A stretch of DNA of 64,000 bases, from positions 372,001 to 436,000 of the forward strand of contig NZ_RAZT01000002.1 in assembly GCF_003626635.1 (NCBI RefSeq), in the 5' to 3' direction. Below, one piece after another: positions 32,216-41,192 of this stretch. The notes beneath the pieces were generated by a model, which saw nothing but the letters and a program-made list of their open reading frames with translations, was not told the origin of the DNA and searched no databases. The number at the start of each line of letters is the position of its first letter. Position 1 is the stretch's first letter. The stretch comes from Micromonospora musae (GTDB lineage: Bacteria > Actinomycetota > Actinomycetes > Mycobacteriales > Micromonosporaceae). The position numbers were made by a program, and so were the translations under genes.

Positions 32216-33298
32216 ATGACGGGTACGGCGCAGGCACCGTTGCGGGTCGCGCTGCTGGGTTACGGCATCGCGGGCCGGGTCTTCCACGCCCCGCTGATCG
32301 CCGCGACCGCGGGGCTGCGGCTGCACGCCGTGGTGACCCGGGATCCGCAGCGCCGGCAGCAGGTCCGGCAGGAGCACCCGGATGCCCGCCTGGTCGACGA
32401 CGCGGAGCTGCTGTGGCGCTCGCCCGAGGCGCTGGACCTGGTCGTGGTGGCCACCCCGAACCGGCAGCACGTCGCGATGGCCCGGGCGGCGCTCGCTGCC
32501 GGCCTGCCGGTGGTGGTCGACAAGCCGCTGGCCGCGACCGCCGAACAGGGACGCGAGCTGGTCGACGAGGCGGCGCGGCTGGGCGTACCGCTGACCGTCT
32601 TCCAGAACCGGCGCTGGGACGGGGACTTCCTGACCGTCCGCCGGCTCGTCGAGCAGGGTGAGCTGGGGCGGGTGACCCGCTTCGAGTCGCGGTTCGAGCG
32701 CTGGCGGCCGACGATCAAGCCGGGCTGGCGGGAGCACGCCGCCGCGGACGAGGCCGGTGGCGTCCTCTACGACCTGGGCGCGCACCTCATCGACCAGGCG
32801 GTGCAGCTCTTCGGCCCGGCTTCCCACGTCTACGCGGAGGTGGACCGCCGGCGGGCGGGCGCGCAGGTCGACGACGACGCGTTCGTCGCGCTGACCCACG
32901 CCGGCGGGCTGCGCTCCCACCTCTGGATGAGCGCCCTCACCCCGCAGCTCGGCCCGCGCTTCCGCGTCCTCGGCGACCGGGCCGGCTACACCTCCTACGG
33001 GCTGGACCCGCAGGAGGACGCGCTGCGTGACGGCGGCCGGCCGGGCGGCGCCGGCTGGGGCGAGGTCAGCCCCGAGCGGTACGGCCGGTTCGGCGTCGAC
33101 GGTGAACTTCGGCCGCTGCGCACCGAACCCGGCAGCTACCAGAGCTTCTACGAGCAGGTGGCGGCGGCGCTGCGCGACGGCGCCCCGCTGCCGGTGGACG
33201 CCCGGGACGCCGTCGACACCGTCGCACTGATCGAACTGGCACACCGGTCCGCCGCGGAGGGTGCGGTACTTCCCGTACCGCCGTCGACGGCGCGCTGA
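32216..33298 (+). CDS. Gfo/Idh/MocA-family oxidoreductase
   Basis: A 360-aa NAD(P)-dependent oxidoreductase. N-terminal Rossmann fold: VALLGYGIAGRVFHAPLI, then VVVATPNRQHVAMARAALAA and VVVDKPLAATAEQGRELV (the EKP-like motif appears as DKP). The C-terminal domain includes VFQNRRWDGDFLTVRRL and GGVLYDLGAHLIDQAVQLFG. Such enzymes act on sugars, inositols or similar. GGAGGATGGC precedes the ATG. The downstream gene of unknown function lies 68 nt away and may be co-transcribed. Confidence 0.9.
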   Translation: MTGTAQAPLRVALLGYGIAGRVFHAPLIAATAGLRLHAVVTRDPQRRQQVRQEHPDARLVDDAELLWRSPEALDLVVVATPNRQHVAMARAALAAGLPVVVDKPLAATAEQGRELVDEAARLGVPLTVFQNRRWDGDFLTVRRLVEQGELGRVTRFESRFERWRPTIKPGWREHAAADEAGGVLYDLGAHLIDQAVQLFGPASHVYAEVDRRRAGAQVDDDAFVALTHAGGLRSHLWMSALTPQLGPRFRVLGDRAGYTSYGLDPQEDALRDGGRPGGAGWGEVSPERYGRFGVDGELRPLRTEPGSYQSFYEQVAAALRDGAPLPVDARDAVDTVALIELAHRSAAEGAVLPVPPSTAR

Positions 33299-33366
33299 CC
33301 GCCGCGCCGACCCGGTCTCCGCTACCGTGCCCCTCGGGGCTGCGGTGGCGGAGCCGGAGAGGCCGG

Positions 33367-34140
33367 GTGGGCATGGAGGCGCAGGGTACGCGCGCGGCGA
33401 TGCCGCCCACCGCCGGCCGGCGCCGGGCCGCGAGCGGCCCGCCCCGGCTCGGGCCGCGACCACGGCTCGACTACTACCTGATCCTCGACCGACCCGCCGG
33501 GCCCGACGCGGTCGCGGAGGCGATCGTCGTCGAGGAGTTCGTCCGGGCCACGGACTGGACGACGGTGGGCCTGCGCAGCGCGGGCTGGACGCCGGCGGGG
33601 GCCGGCTGGTGGAGTTCGGCGGCGTACAGCCGGGCCATGCGCGCCGATCCGGAGCTGCGCGCCCGGGTGCTCCCGGTCGCCCGTGCGGAGGCGGATGCCG
33701 CGCACCGCCGGCTCGGCGGCGCGGCGCTGCCGGACGAACCGGTGCTGCGCGCCGGCTTCCACGACGACCAGGTCCTGCCCGTCACCGCCCCGCTGCGGCT
33801 CGGTCCGAGCGCCCCGGACGGATACCACGAACGGCGGGTGTACCGGGTGCTCTTCGCCGGTGACCCGCTGGCGCACCGGCTGGCGGAGCTGGCCACCCGG
33901 TGGCGGCCCGCCGACGGGCGGTCGACCGCCGACGCGCTGCCTGCCGGTCGGCGGCGGGTCGACGACGATCGGTTCGCCTGGACGGTACGCCGCGTCGGTC
34001 GCGGTCTCGCCTGGTCGCTCGACCTGACGGTGCTGCTCACCGGCGCCGACGACCGCACCGTGGGGCCGTTGCTGCACGAGCTGACCTCGGCCGTGCGGCT
34101 CTGCGGTCTGGTGCCGATGACGACCGAGCGGTTCGACTGA
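33367..34140 (+). CDS. Hypothetical protein (257 aa)
   Basis: A soluble protein from GTG 33367 (or ATG 33373) with GGAGAGG upstream. After a basic Ala/Pro-rich leader it reads LDYYLILDRPAGPDAVAEAI and, later, YHERRVYRVLFAGDPLAH. No membrane segment or known catalytic motif. Reasonable codon bias and a ribosome binding site support it as a real gene. It follows the Gfo/Idh/MocA gene and is convergent with the FUSC-type gene. Function unknown. Confidence 0.65.
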   Translation: MGMEAQGTRAAMPPTAGRRRAASGPPRLGPRPRLDYYLILDRPAGPDAVAEAIVVEEFVRATDWTTVGLRSAGWTPAGAGWWSSAAYSRAMRADPELRARVLPVARAEADAAHRRLGGAALPDEPVLRAGFHDDQVLPVTAPLRLGPSAPDGYHERRVYRVLFAGDPLAHRLAELATRWRPADGRSTADALPAGRRRVDDDRFAWTVRRVGRGLAWSLDLTVLLTGADDRTVGPLLHELTSAVRLCGLVPMTTERFD

Positions 34141-34160
34141 CCGCTTCCCGACCCGGCAGA

Positions 34161-35345
34161 TCAGTCCGGCTCGAACGGGCCGAAGGCGTGCCGGACCAGC
34201 CGGTTCGCCTCCTCCTGCGCCACTCCGCTCGCCACGAAGAGGTCACTCGTGGTGGTCCGGACCTGGGCGACCACCACCGACCCGGAGAAGCCCACCCCGG
34301 TGCGGTACGCCTCGCCCGCCCCGGCCACCGCCTGCAGCGCCCGTTCCTGCGCCTTGTCGGGCTCGTGGCCGGCGGCGAACTCCTGGCGGAGCAGCCGCGT
34401 CGCCTCCGCCAGCGCGGACACCGCCGTCGGCAACGTCTCCGGAATCGGCTCACCCTCCTCGATCAGGGTCACCGCACGGCGGATCAACGTGCCGGTGTTG
34501 CGCATGGCCCGGTCGATCGGCTCCGCCGCTCGCGCGTACCGGCCCACCGGTCCCTGCCGGCTCCCCCAACGCACCGGGGAGAGCGCGGTCGCCTCCCGCG
34601 CGGCCTGCGCTGCCTCGGTGAGCGCCGCGATCTCCTGCTTGTTGTCGCGCAGGCGGTCGAGAGCGCCCTGCGCGGCCGAGGCGTCACGTCGCCGCAGCGC
34701 GTCCGCGGCGGTGTCGAGCTGATCGGCGAGCAGGCACAGCGCCGGCGTCGCCGCCCGGTTGATCACCCGCAACGGGTGCAGCGGCAGCAGGACCGCGGTG
34801 ACCACCAGCGACACCGCGCCACCGACGAGGGCGGCCAGGAAGCGCGGAAACTCCAGGTTCTCCACCACCGGGCTCAGCGTGCCGATGAGCACCGCCGTGG
34901 CGCCGGCCTGCACCATGACCGACGGACCGCCGCCGAGCAGCACCGACACGACGATGGAGAGCACCACGATCAGGCCGAGCTGCCACACCCCGGTACCGAC
35001 GAGGTAGATCAGCGCGTCGCCGATCAGCACACCGACGGAGACCCCGACGATCAGTTCGACCGTACGGCGGATCCGCTGGCCGACCGACGCGGCCAGGGCG
35101 ACGACCGCGGAGATCGGCGCGAACAGCGGCTGCGGGATGTGCAGCAGATTGTCCGCCACCCACCAGGCGAGGCCCGCCGCGAGACCCGCCTGCACGGCCA
35201 GTCCACCGCCGGCGCGTACCCGTCGCAGCCGGTCGGGCAGCGAGGCCGCCGCCCGGCCGCGCAGCCGGGCCAGGGCGGCGGGCGTCCGGGCGGGCCCGCC
35301 GTCGCGGGTCTCGCCGTCGTCGCTGCGGGCAGCGGTCCGGACCAC
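34161..35345 (-). CDS. FUSC/aromatic-acid-exporter-like membrane protein
   Basis: A 394-aa protein. The N-terminal half carries about six membrane helices: GLAVQAGLAAGLAWWVADNL, PLFAPISAVVALAASVGQRI, RTVELIVGVSVGVLIGDALI and LGLIVVLSIVVSVLLGGGPS. The C-terminal half is a long soluble coiled-coil-rich region. This layout is that of FUSC/ArAE-type putative exporters. The GTG at 35345 is a tentative start; no clear ribosome binding site is seen. Divergent from the large regulator at 35441. Confidence 0.8.
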   Translation of the reverse strand: MVRTAARSDDGETRDGGPARTPAALARLRGRAAASLPDRLRRVRAGGGLAVQAGLAAGLAWWVADNLLHIPQPLFAPISAVVALAASVGQRIRRTVELIVGVSVGVLIGDALIYLVGTGVWQLGLIVVLSIVVSVLLGGGPSVMVQAGATAVLIGTLSPVVENLEFPRFLAALVGGAVSLVVTAVLLPLHPLRVINRAATPALCLLADQLDTAADALRRRDASAAQGALDRLRDNKQEIAALTEAAQAAREATALSPVRWGSRQGPVGRYARAAEPIDRAMRNTGTLIRRAVTLIEEGEPIPETLPTAVSALAEATRLLRQEFAAGHEPDKAQERALQAVAGAGEAYRTGVGFSGSVVVAQVRTTTSDLFVASGVAQEEANRLVRHAFGPFEPD

Positions 35346-35440
35346 GGCCGCATCTACCCAGTGGCGCCCCGGCCAATCGTCGCGACCGCCTGCCGTATCC
35401 GCCGCGCCGGTCTTCGGCCCGCCTGCGCGACAATGAGGCC

Positions 35441-38400
35441 GTGCGGTTCGGCATCCTGGGTGCGACCGAGGTCCACCGGGCCGACGGTCGCCGATTGACC
35501 GTCGGCGGGCCACGGCTGCGGGCGCTGCTCGCGCTGCTGCTGCTCGACGCCGGCCGCGTGGTGCCCCGGGACCGCCTCGTCGACGGCCTCTACGGGGACG
35601 ACCCGCCCGCCGGGGTGGCGAACGCGCTCCAGTCACAGGTGTCCCGTCTGCGTCACCTGCTGTCGTCCGGGCCGGTCGACCCGGTGGAGTTCCACCCCGC
35701 CGGGTACCGTCTCGCGGTCGATCCGGACGACGTCGACGCGCACCGGTTCACCCGGCTCGCGGACGCCGGTCGGCTGGCGCTCACGGCCGGCGATCACCAC
35801 CGCGCCACCGATCTGCTGCGCGAGGCGCTCACGCTGTGGCGCGGGGAGCCGCTCGCGGACGTGACCGACGCCCCGTTCGCACCGTCGCACACGGCCCGGC
35901 TGCGGGAACGCCGGCTCACCGCGACCGAGGACCGGATCGAGGCGGAACTCGCCGTGGCAGACGCCGCGGCGCGCGTCCGGCCGCTCGTGACCGAGCTGCG
36001 GGAACTGGTCGCCGCCCACCCGCTGCGGGAGCGGCTGTACGGCCAGCTGATGCGCGCGCTGCTCGCCGACGGCCGCCGCGCCGAGGGGCTCGCCGTCTTC
36101 GCCGGCCTGCGCCGGCTGCTCGCCGACGAGTTGGGCACCGACCCCTCCGCCGAGCTGGTGGCCGTGCACGCGACCCTGCTGCGGGACGAGGCCGAGCCCG
36201 CGCCGGTAACGCCGCGGCTACCGCCCCTGCCCGGCCAGCTGACCAGCTTCGTCGGGCGGGAGGAGGAGCTGCGCCGGCTGGCGAAGCTGCTCACCGAGGC
36301 CCGGCTGGTCACGCTGCACGGCCCGGGCGGCGCCGGGAAGACCCGGCTCGCCGTGGAGACATCCGGGCGGTACGACGGCGACGTGTGCCTGGTCGAGCTG
36401 GCCGCGCTCCCGCCGGGGGCGGAGGTGGCCCCCGCGGTGCTGGCCGCCCTGAACCTGCGCGACACGGCGCTGCGCGTACCGGGTGGGCCCCGCGACGCCA
36501 CCGACCGGCTGGTCGCGGCGCTCGCCGACCGGCGGCTGCTGCTGGTGCTGGACAACTGCGAGCACGTGATCGACGAGGCCGCCCGGTTCACCGCTCGGCT
36601 GCTCGGCGCCGCCTCGTCGGTGCGGGTGCTGGCCACCAGCCGGGAGCCGCTCGGGCTGACCGGTGAGGCGCTCTGCCCGGTGCTCGGCCTGCCCGTGCCG
36701 CCGGACGAGGCCGAGCCCGAGCAGGTCCACCCGTACGCCGCGGTACGGCTCTTCGCCGACCGCGCCGCCGACGTGGCACCCGGGTTCGCCATCGAACCCG
36801 GCACCGTGTCGGAGGTGCTGCGGATCTGCCGTACCCTCGACGGCCTTCCGCTCGCCATCGAGCTGGCCGCGGCGCGCCTGCGGGCGCTGCCCGTCGCGGA
36901 GGTGGCGGCCCGGCTGGACGACCGCTTCCGGCTGTTGAACCGGGGCAGCCGGGCGGCTGCTCCTCGGCACCAGACCCTGCGCGCGGTGGTGCGTTGGAGC
37001 TGGGACCTGCTGGACGAGCCGGAACGACGGCTGGCCCGCCGGTTGAGCGTCTTCGCCGGCGACGCCGATCTCGCGGCGGTCGAGCGGATCTGCGCGCCGC
37101 TCGGCGCGGAGGCGCTCGACGTGCTGACCGGCCTGGTGGAGAAGTCCCTCGTCGAGGCGGGCGACGGCCGCTTCCGGATGTTGGAGACGGTGCGCGCGTT
37201 CGCCGCGGAGCAGCTGGCCGAGGCGGGCGAGGCCGATCAGCTCCGGCGGGCGCACGTGACGTACTTCCTCGATCTCGCCCGGGCCGGCGACGCGGGCCTG
37301 CGCGGCCCCACCCAGCTCGAGTGGCTGCGCCGGCTGGACGCCGACCGGGACGACCTGCACGCCGCGCTGCGCCGGTCGATCGCCGACGGCGACACCACGA
37401 GCGGGCTGCGGCTGGTCGCCGCGCTGTCGTTCTACTGGTGGCTGCGCGGACTGCGCGGCGAGGGGGCGGCCCTCGCCGGCCGGCTGGTCGACCCGCTCGA
37501 CGGTCCGCCCACCGGGCTCGCCGAGGAGTACGCGCTCAGCCTGCTGGTCGCCGCACTGGGCGCCGCCCGCGGCGCGGCCCGCACGGACTTCGGCACGGCC
37601 GGGGACATCCTCTGGAGCCTGGGCCGCCCGCCGAAGCACCCGTTCCTGCTCTACCTGTCCGGGATGACGGCCGGTCCCCCGTCGCAGCAGCGGATGTCGG
37701 TGATGCACTCCGTGGCGGAGCGGCACAAGCTGCTCGGTACCGACCCGTGGAGTGAGGCGCTCGGGTCACTCGGCTTCGCGCTGGTGTGGCTCTTCGACGG
37801 CCGGTACGACGAGGCCCGGGCGGAGCTGACGGCCGCCTACGAAGGGTTCCGTGCCATCGGCGAACGGTGGGGCATGATCCTCGCGCTCACCACTCTCGGC
37901 GAGGCCGCCTATCGGATCGGTGACCCGGCGGCGGCCGCCGACCCGATGGCGCGGGCCCTGCGGTTGGCCGACGACCTCGGTTCCACGCTCGACACGGCGG
38001 AGCTGCTGCGGACCCGGGCGGACGGCCGGCTCGGGGTCGGCGACCTGGACGGGGCGGAGGCCGACTACCGGCAGGTCGCGGCGATCGCGCAGCCGGCCGG
38101 AGCACCCGAGCTGAGCGCGGCGGCCCACTACGGGCTCGGCGAGACGGCCCGCCGTCGCGGTGAGCTCGACGAGGCACGGCGCCTCTGCGAGCAGGCGGTG
38201 GCGGAGTGCCCGGCCGGCTGGTTCGGCGCCGAGATCGTCCGGCTCGCCGCGCTGGTCACCCTCGGTCAGATCGCGGACGCCGCGGGGGACGCGCCGACGG
38301 CGCGCGGCCACTACCGACAGGTGCTGGGCGCGACCGTGGGCATGTGGGACACGCCGGTTGTCAGCGCAGCGGTGGACGGCCTGATCGGGCCGGTGCTGCG

Positions 38401-38605
38401 CCGGGGCGAGGGTGACCGGGCGGCGCTGCTGCTCGGCGCGGTCTCGGCGGTGCTGGTCGGCAGCGGCGCCGAGCCCGCCGCGCAGGCCGCCGCGGTGACC
38501 GGGGCGACCCGGGCCGGGATCGGCGTCGAACGGTTCGGACGGGAGTTCGGCCGGGGCGCCGCGCTCGACCGGGGCCGGGCCCTCGCCCTGCTGGACGGCG
38601 CCTGA
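35441..38605 (+). CDS. AfsR/SARP-type large regulator (winged HTH, BTAD, NB-ARC, TPR)
   Basis: A 1054-aa protein. OmpR-like winged HTH (residues 1-95, RFGILGATEVHRADG, LQSQVSRLRHLL), BTAD domain (about 98-245), then a STAND NTPase. Walker A is GPGGAGKT (294-301) and Walker B is LLLVLDNCEH (366-375). A winged-helix-like part follows (RWSWDLLDEPERRLARRLSV), then TPR-like helices to the end (AHYGLGETARRRGELDEARR). Such proteins activate secondary-metabolism or transport genes on binding ATP. The DrrAB-type exporter begins 67 nt downstream in the same direction and is the obvious target. GTG start with GAGG upstream. Confidence 0.88.
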   Translation: MRFGILGATEVHRADGRRLTVGGPRLRALLALLLLDAGRVVPRDRLVDGLYGDDPPAGVANALQSQVSRLRHLLSSGPVDPVEFHPAGYRLAVDPDDVDAHRFTRLADAGRLALTAGDHHRATDLLREALTLWRGEPLADVTDAPFAPSHTARLRERRLTATEDRIEAELAVADAAARVRPLVTELRELVAAHPLRERLYGQLMRALLADGRRAEGLAVFAGLRRLLADELGTDPSAELVAVHATLLRDEAEPAPVTPRLPPLPGQLTSFVGREEELRRLAKLLTEARLVTLHGPGGAGKTRLAVETSGRYDGDVCLVELAALPPGAEVAPAVLAALNLRDTALRVPGGPRDATDRLVAALADRRLLLVLDNCEHVIDEAARFTARLLGAASSVRVLATSREPLGLTGEALCPVLGLPVPPDEAEPEQVHPYAAVRLFADRAADVAPGFAIEPGTVSEVLRICRTLDGLPLAIELAAARLRALPVAEVAARLDDRFRLLNRGSRAAAPRHQTLRAVVRWSWDLLDEPERRLARRLSVFAGDADLAAVERICAPLGAEALDVLTGLVEKSLVEAGDGRFRMLETVRAFAAEQLAEAGEADQLRRAHVTYFLDLARAGDAGLRGPTQLEWLRRLDADRDDLHAALRRSIADGDTTSGLRLVAALSFYWWLRGLRGEGAALAGRLVDPLDGPPTGLAEEYALSLLVAALGAARGAARTDFGTAGDILWSLGRPPKHPFLLYLSGMTAGPPSQQRMSVMHSVAERHKLLGTDPWSEALGSLGFALVWLFDGRYDEARAELTAAYEGFRAIGERWGMILALTTLGEAAYRIGDPAAAADPMARALRLADDLGSTLDTAELLRTRADGRLGVGDLDGAEADYRQVAAIAQPAGAPELSAAAHYGLGETARRRGELDEARRLCEQAVAECPAGWFGAEIVRLAALVTLGQIADAAGDAPTARGHYRQVLGATVGMWDTPVVSAAVDGLIGPVLRRGEGDRAALLLGAVSAVLVGSGAEPAAQAAAVTGATRAGIGVERFGREFGRGAALDRGRALALLDGA

Positions 38606-38672
38606 CGGAGCACGACGCCGGCCGTCAGCGCGCGGTGCGCGTCCGGTCAGCGCGGTCGGCGAGGCTGCCGCC

Positions 38673-39647
38673 ATGACTGACGAGACATCGGCCGTCGTGG
38701 CCCGGGGCGTGCGCAAGACGTACGGCCGCACGGCAGCCCTCGACGGGTTCGACCTGACGGTGCCGCCGGGCACGGTCTGCGGACTGCTCGGCCCGAACGG
38801 CGCGGGCAAGACGACAGCCGTGCGGGTGCTGGCGACCCTGCTCCGCTTCGACGCCGGCCACGCCCGGGTGGCCGGGCACGACGTGACCCGACACCCCGAG
38901 CGGGTGCGCGCGGCGATCGGCCTGACCGGGCAGTACGCGGCGGTCGACGAGACCCTCAGCGGCCGGCAGAATCTGGTGCTCTTCGGCCGGCTCCGGCACC
39001 TGCCGTCGCGCACGGTCCGGCGGCGGGCGGACGAGCTGCTCGACCAGTTCGGGCTCACCGACGCGGCGGGACGCTCGGCCGGGACGTACTCCGGCGGCAT
39101 GCGCCGCCGGCTCGACCTCGCCGCCAGCCTGATCACCAGGCCACAGGTGCTCTTCCTCGACGAGCCGACGACCGGGCTGGACCCGCGCAGCCGCAACGGC
39201 CTCTGGGACGCGGTCCGCACGCTGGTCGCCGACGGCACCACGGTGCTGCTGACCACGCAGTACCTGGAGGAGGCGGACCAGCTCGCCGATCGCGTCTCGG
39301 TGGTGGACGCGGGCCGGGTCGTCGCCGAGGGCACCTCGGCCGAGTTGAAGGCCCGCTCCGGCGCGGACCGGATCGAGCTGGTCGTCCGGCACGCCGGGCA
39401 GCTGCCCACGGCGGCGGCTCTCGTGGAGCGGATCACCGGCGGGACGGTCCGCGTCGACCGGGAGATCCGTCAGCTCAGCGCGCCCGTGGCCGACCGGATC
39501 ACCGCGCTCGCGGAGCTGCTGCGCGCACTCCAGGACGCCGGGATCGCGGTGGAGGACGTCGTCCTGCGCCGGCCGACGCTGGACGAGGCGTTCCTGCACC
39601 TCACCGGTGACCGCAGCGGCCGCGCGGGTACGGAGGTGGCGGCGTGA
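38673..39647 (+). CDS. DrrA-type ABC transporter ATP-binding protein
   Basis: A 324-aa ATPase of the daunorubicin-resistance (DrrA) family. Walker A GPNGAGKTT (40-48), signature YSGGM (139-143), Walker B LFLDEP (160-165) and the family C-terminal region (QYLEEADQLADRVSVVDAGR, RPTLDEAFLHLTGD). It drives export of hydrophobic small molecules with the permease encoded next. Its TGA overlaps the GTG of the permease gene by 4 nt, so translation is coupled. Confidence 0.92.
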   Translation: MTDETSAVVARGVRKTYGRTAALDGFDLTVPPGTVCGLLGPNGAGKTTAVRVLATLLRFDAGHARVAGHDVTRHPERVRAAIGLTGQYAAVDETLSGRQNLVLFGRLRHLPSRTVRRRADELLDQFGLTDAAGRSAGTYSGGMRRRLDLAASLITRPQVLFLDEPTTGLDPRSRNGLWDAVRTLVADGTTVLLTTQYLEEADQLADRVSVVDAGRVVAEGTSAELKARSGADRIELVVRHAGQLPTAAALVERITGGTVRVDREIRQLSAPVADRITALAELLRALQDAGIAVEDVVLRRPTLDEAFLHLTGDRSGRAGTEVAA

Positions 39648-40504
39648 GCACGACTGTCGAGACGCGTGTCCCGTCGGGCCGCGCCGAGCAGGCGCCGCCC
39701 TCGGGCCCGCTCACCCGGCTGCGCTGGGCGGTGGTCGACGGCTGGGTGATGACCGGGCGGAACATGCGGCACGTGATCCGCTCGCCCGAGGAGATCGTCC
39801 TCTACTTCAGCCTGCCGATCATGTTCGTGCTCGTCTTCGGGTACGTCTTCGGCAGCGGCATGGCGGTGCCCGGCGACGGCAGCTACCGGGAGTTCCTGCT
39901 GCCCGGGGTGTTCGTGATGACCATGCTGTACGGCCTGGGGGCCACCGCGTCGCAGATCGCGGTGGACGCCGGCCGTGGCGTGGTCGACCGGTTCCGTTCG
40001 TTGCCGATGGCCCGGTCGGCGCTGCTGACCGGGCGGGCCGGGGCGGACCTGCTGCGGGCGTTGCTTGAGCTGTCGGTGCTCGTGGTGTGCGGGCTGCTCG
40101 TCGGCTGGCGGTGGCGTAACGGTCTGGGCGACGCGGCGGCCGCCGTGGGCCTGATCCTGCTGCTGCGGCTGGCGCTCACCTGGCTGGGCATCCTGCTGGG
40201 CCTGCTGGTGCCGAACCCGGACACCGTGAGCGTGATCGTGTTCCCGCTCGCCTTCCCGCTCACCGCCCTCTCTAACGTCTTCGTCGCCCCGGAGCTGCTG
40301 CCCGAGTGGCTGGGCGCGATCGCCGCCTGGAATCCGCTCTCGGCCACCGTGGCGGCGGCCCGTGACCTCTTCGGCAACCCGGGCCTCGGCGGCGGGTCCT
40401 GGGCGGCGGAGCACGCCCTTCTGCTGGCGGTCGGCTGGCCGGTGCTGCTGATCGCGGTGATCGCGCCGCTCGCCGTCCGGCGCTACCAGCGGCTGAGCCG
40501 CTGA
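39644..40504 (+). CDS. DrrB-type ABC-2 transporter permease
   Basis: A 286-aa ABC-2 membrane subunit with about six helices: GRNMRHVIRSPEEIVLYFSL, PIMFVLVFGYVFGSGMAVPG, GVFVMTMLYGLGATASQIAV, FPLAFPLTALSNVFVAPELL. The GTG at 39644 overlaps the ATPase stop. With the ATPase it forms a two-component exporter. The upstream BTAD/NB-ARC regulator and the convergent TetR gene are candidate controllers. Substrate unknown; no biosynthetic genes flank it. Confidence 0.9.
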   Translation: MSTTVETRVPSGRAEQAPPSGPLTRLRWAVVDGWVMTGRNMRHVIRSPEEIVLYFSLPIMFVLVFGYVFGSGMAVPGDGSYREFLLPGVFVMTMLYGLGATASQIAVDAGRGVVDRFRSLPMARSALLTGRAGADLLRALLELSVLVVCGLLVGWRWRNGLGDAAAAVGLILLLRLALTWLGILLGLLVPNPDTVSVIVFPLAFPLTALSNVFVAPELLPEWLGAIAAWNPLSATVAAARDLFGNPGLGGGSWAAEHALLLAVGWPVLLIAVIAPLAVRRYQRLSR

Positions 40505-40515
40505 CCCGCCGTGGC

Positions 40516-40551
40516 GCGCCGCCGACGCAGGTTACCCCGCGTCGGCGGCGC
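40516..40551. terminator. Bidirectional hairpin between drrB-like and tetR genes
   Basis: A perfect 13-bp stem, GCGCCGCCGACGC (40516-40528) with its complement at 40539-40551, and a 10-nt loop. It spans the 3' end of the TetR gene. Confidence 0.65.
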
Positions 40552-41122
40552 CGGTCTCGGCGAAGAGGACGTCGAGCTGCGCGTCCAGCGCGGCCAGGGC
40601 CTCTTCGGCCGGGTAGTGGCCGCCGAGCAGGTAGACGCCGAGGCCCTCCATCAGCGCCAGCAGGCCCGCGGCCCGCTCCTGCCGTCGCGGACCGGGCAGG
40701 AGGCTCGCCACGAAGCCCGTCAGTTCCCGGGTGTCCGCGCGCAGACCGGTGGCGGCCTCGGGCCGTACCGCCGTGTAGGCGAGGAACGCCAACGCGACCC
40801 GGCCGTCGGCGCGGGACTCCTCGGTGAGCGGCAGGATCGTGACGAACATGGTGCGCAGCAGCAGCCGGGGCGGCGGCTCCTCGCCCAGCTGGGCGATCGC
40901 CTCGGTCACCCGCGCCTGGTTGCGCTCCCGGACGACGGCCATGGCGAACGCCATCATCTCGTCCTTGGTGCGGAAGTAGTGCTGGACCATGCCCGACGAG
41001 ACGCCGGCCTCGGTCGCCACGTGGCGCAGGCTGACGGCCTCCAGCCCCTGCCGGGCAGCCACCCGCATCAGCGCGTCCGCGATGAGCGTGCGCCGCTCGT
41101 GGTGGTCGACCTTCTTCGGCAT
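40532..41122 (-). CDS. TetR-family transcriptional regulator
   Basis: A 196-aa regulator. HTH about residues 10-55 (RRTLIADALMRVAARQGLEA, HVATEAGVSSGMVQHYFRTK). The ATG at 41122 is preferred over 41131 because GAGGACC sits just before it. It lies 70 nt downstream of the rifampicin-phosphotransferase-like gene on the same strand and so is probably co-transcribed with it. Autoregulation through the palindrome at 43618-43650 is a reasonable guess. Confidence 0.85.
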   Translation of the reverse strand: MPKKVDHHERRTLIADALMRVAARQGLEAVSLRHVATEAGVSSGMVQHYFRTKDEMMAFAMAVVRERNQARVTEAIAQLGEEPPPRLLLRTMFVTILPLTEESRADGRVALAFLAYTAVRPEAATGLRADTRELTGFVASLLPGPRRQERAAGLLALMEGLGVYLLGGHYPAEEALAALDAQLDVLFAETGAADAG

Positions 41123-41192
41123 GGTCCTCATGCTGTCACGTCGGGAACGGGTGGTGGATCGTCGCCGGCCGTGCCCGACCGGCGTCGGCGGC

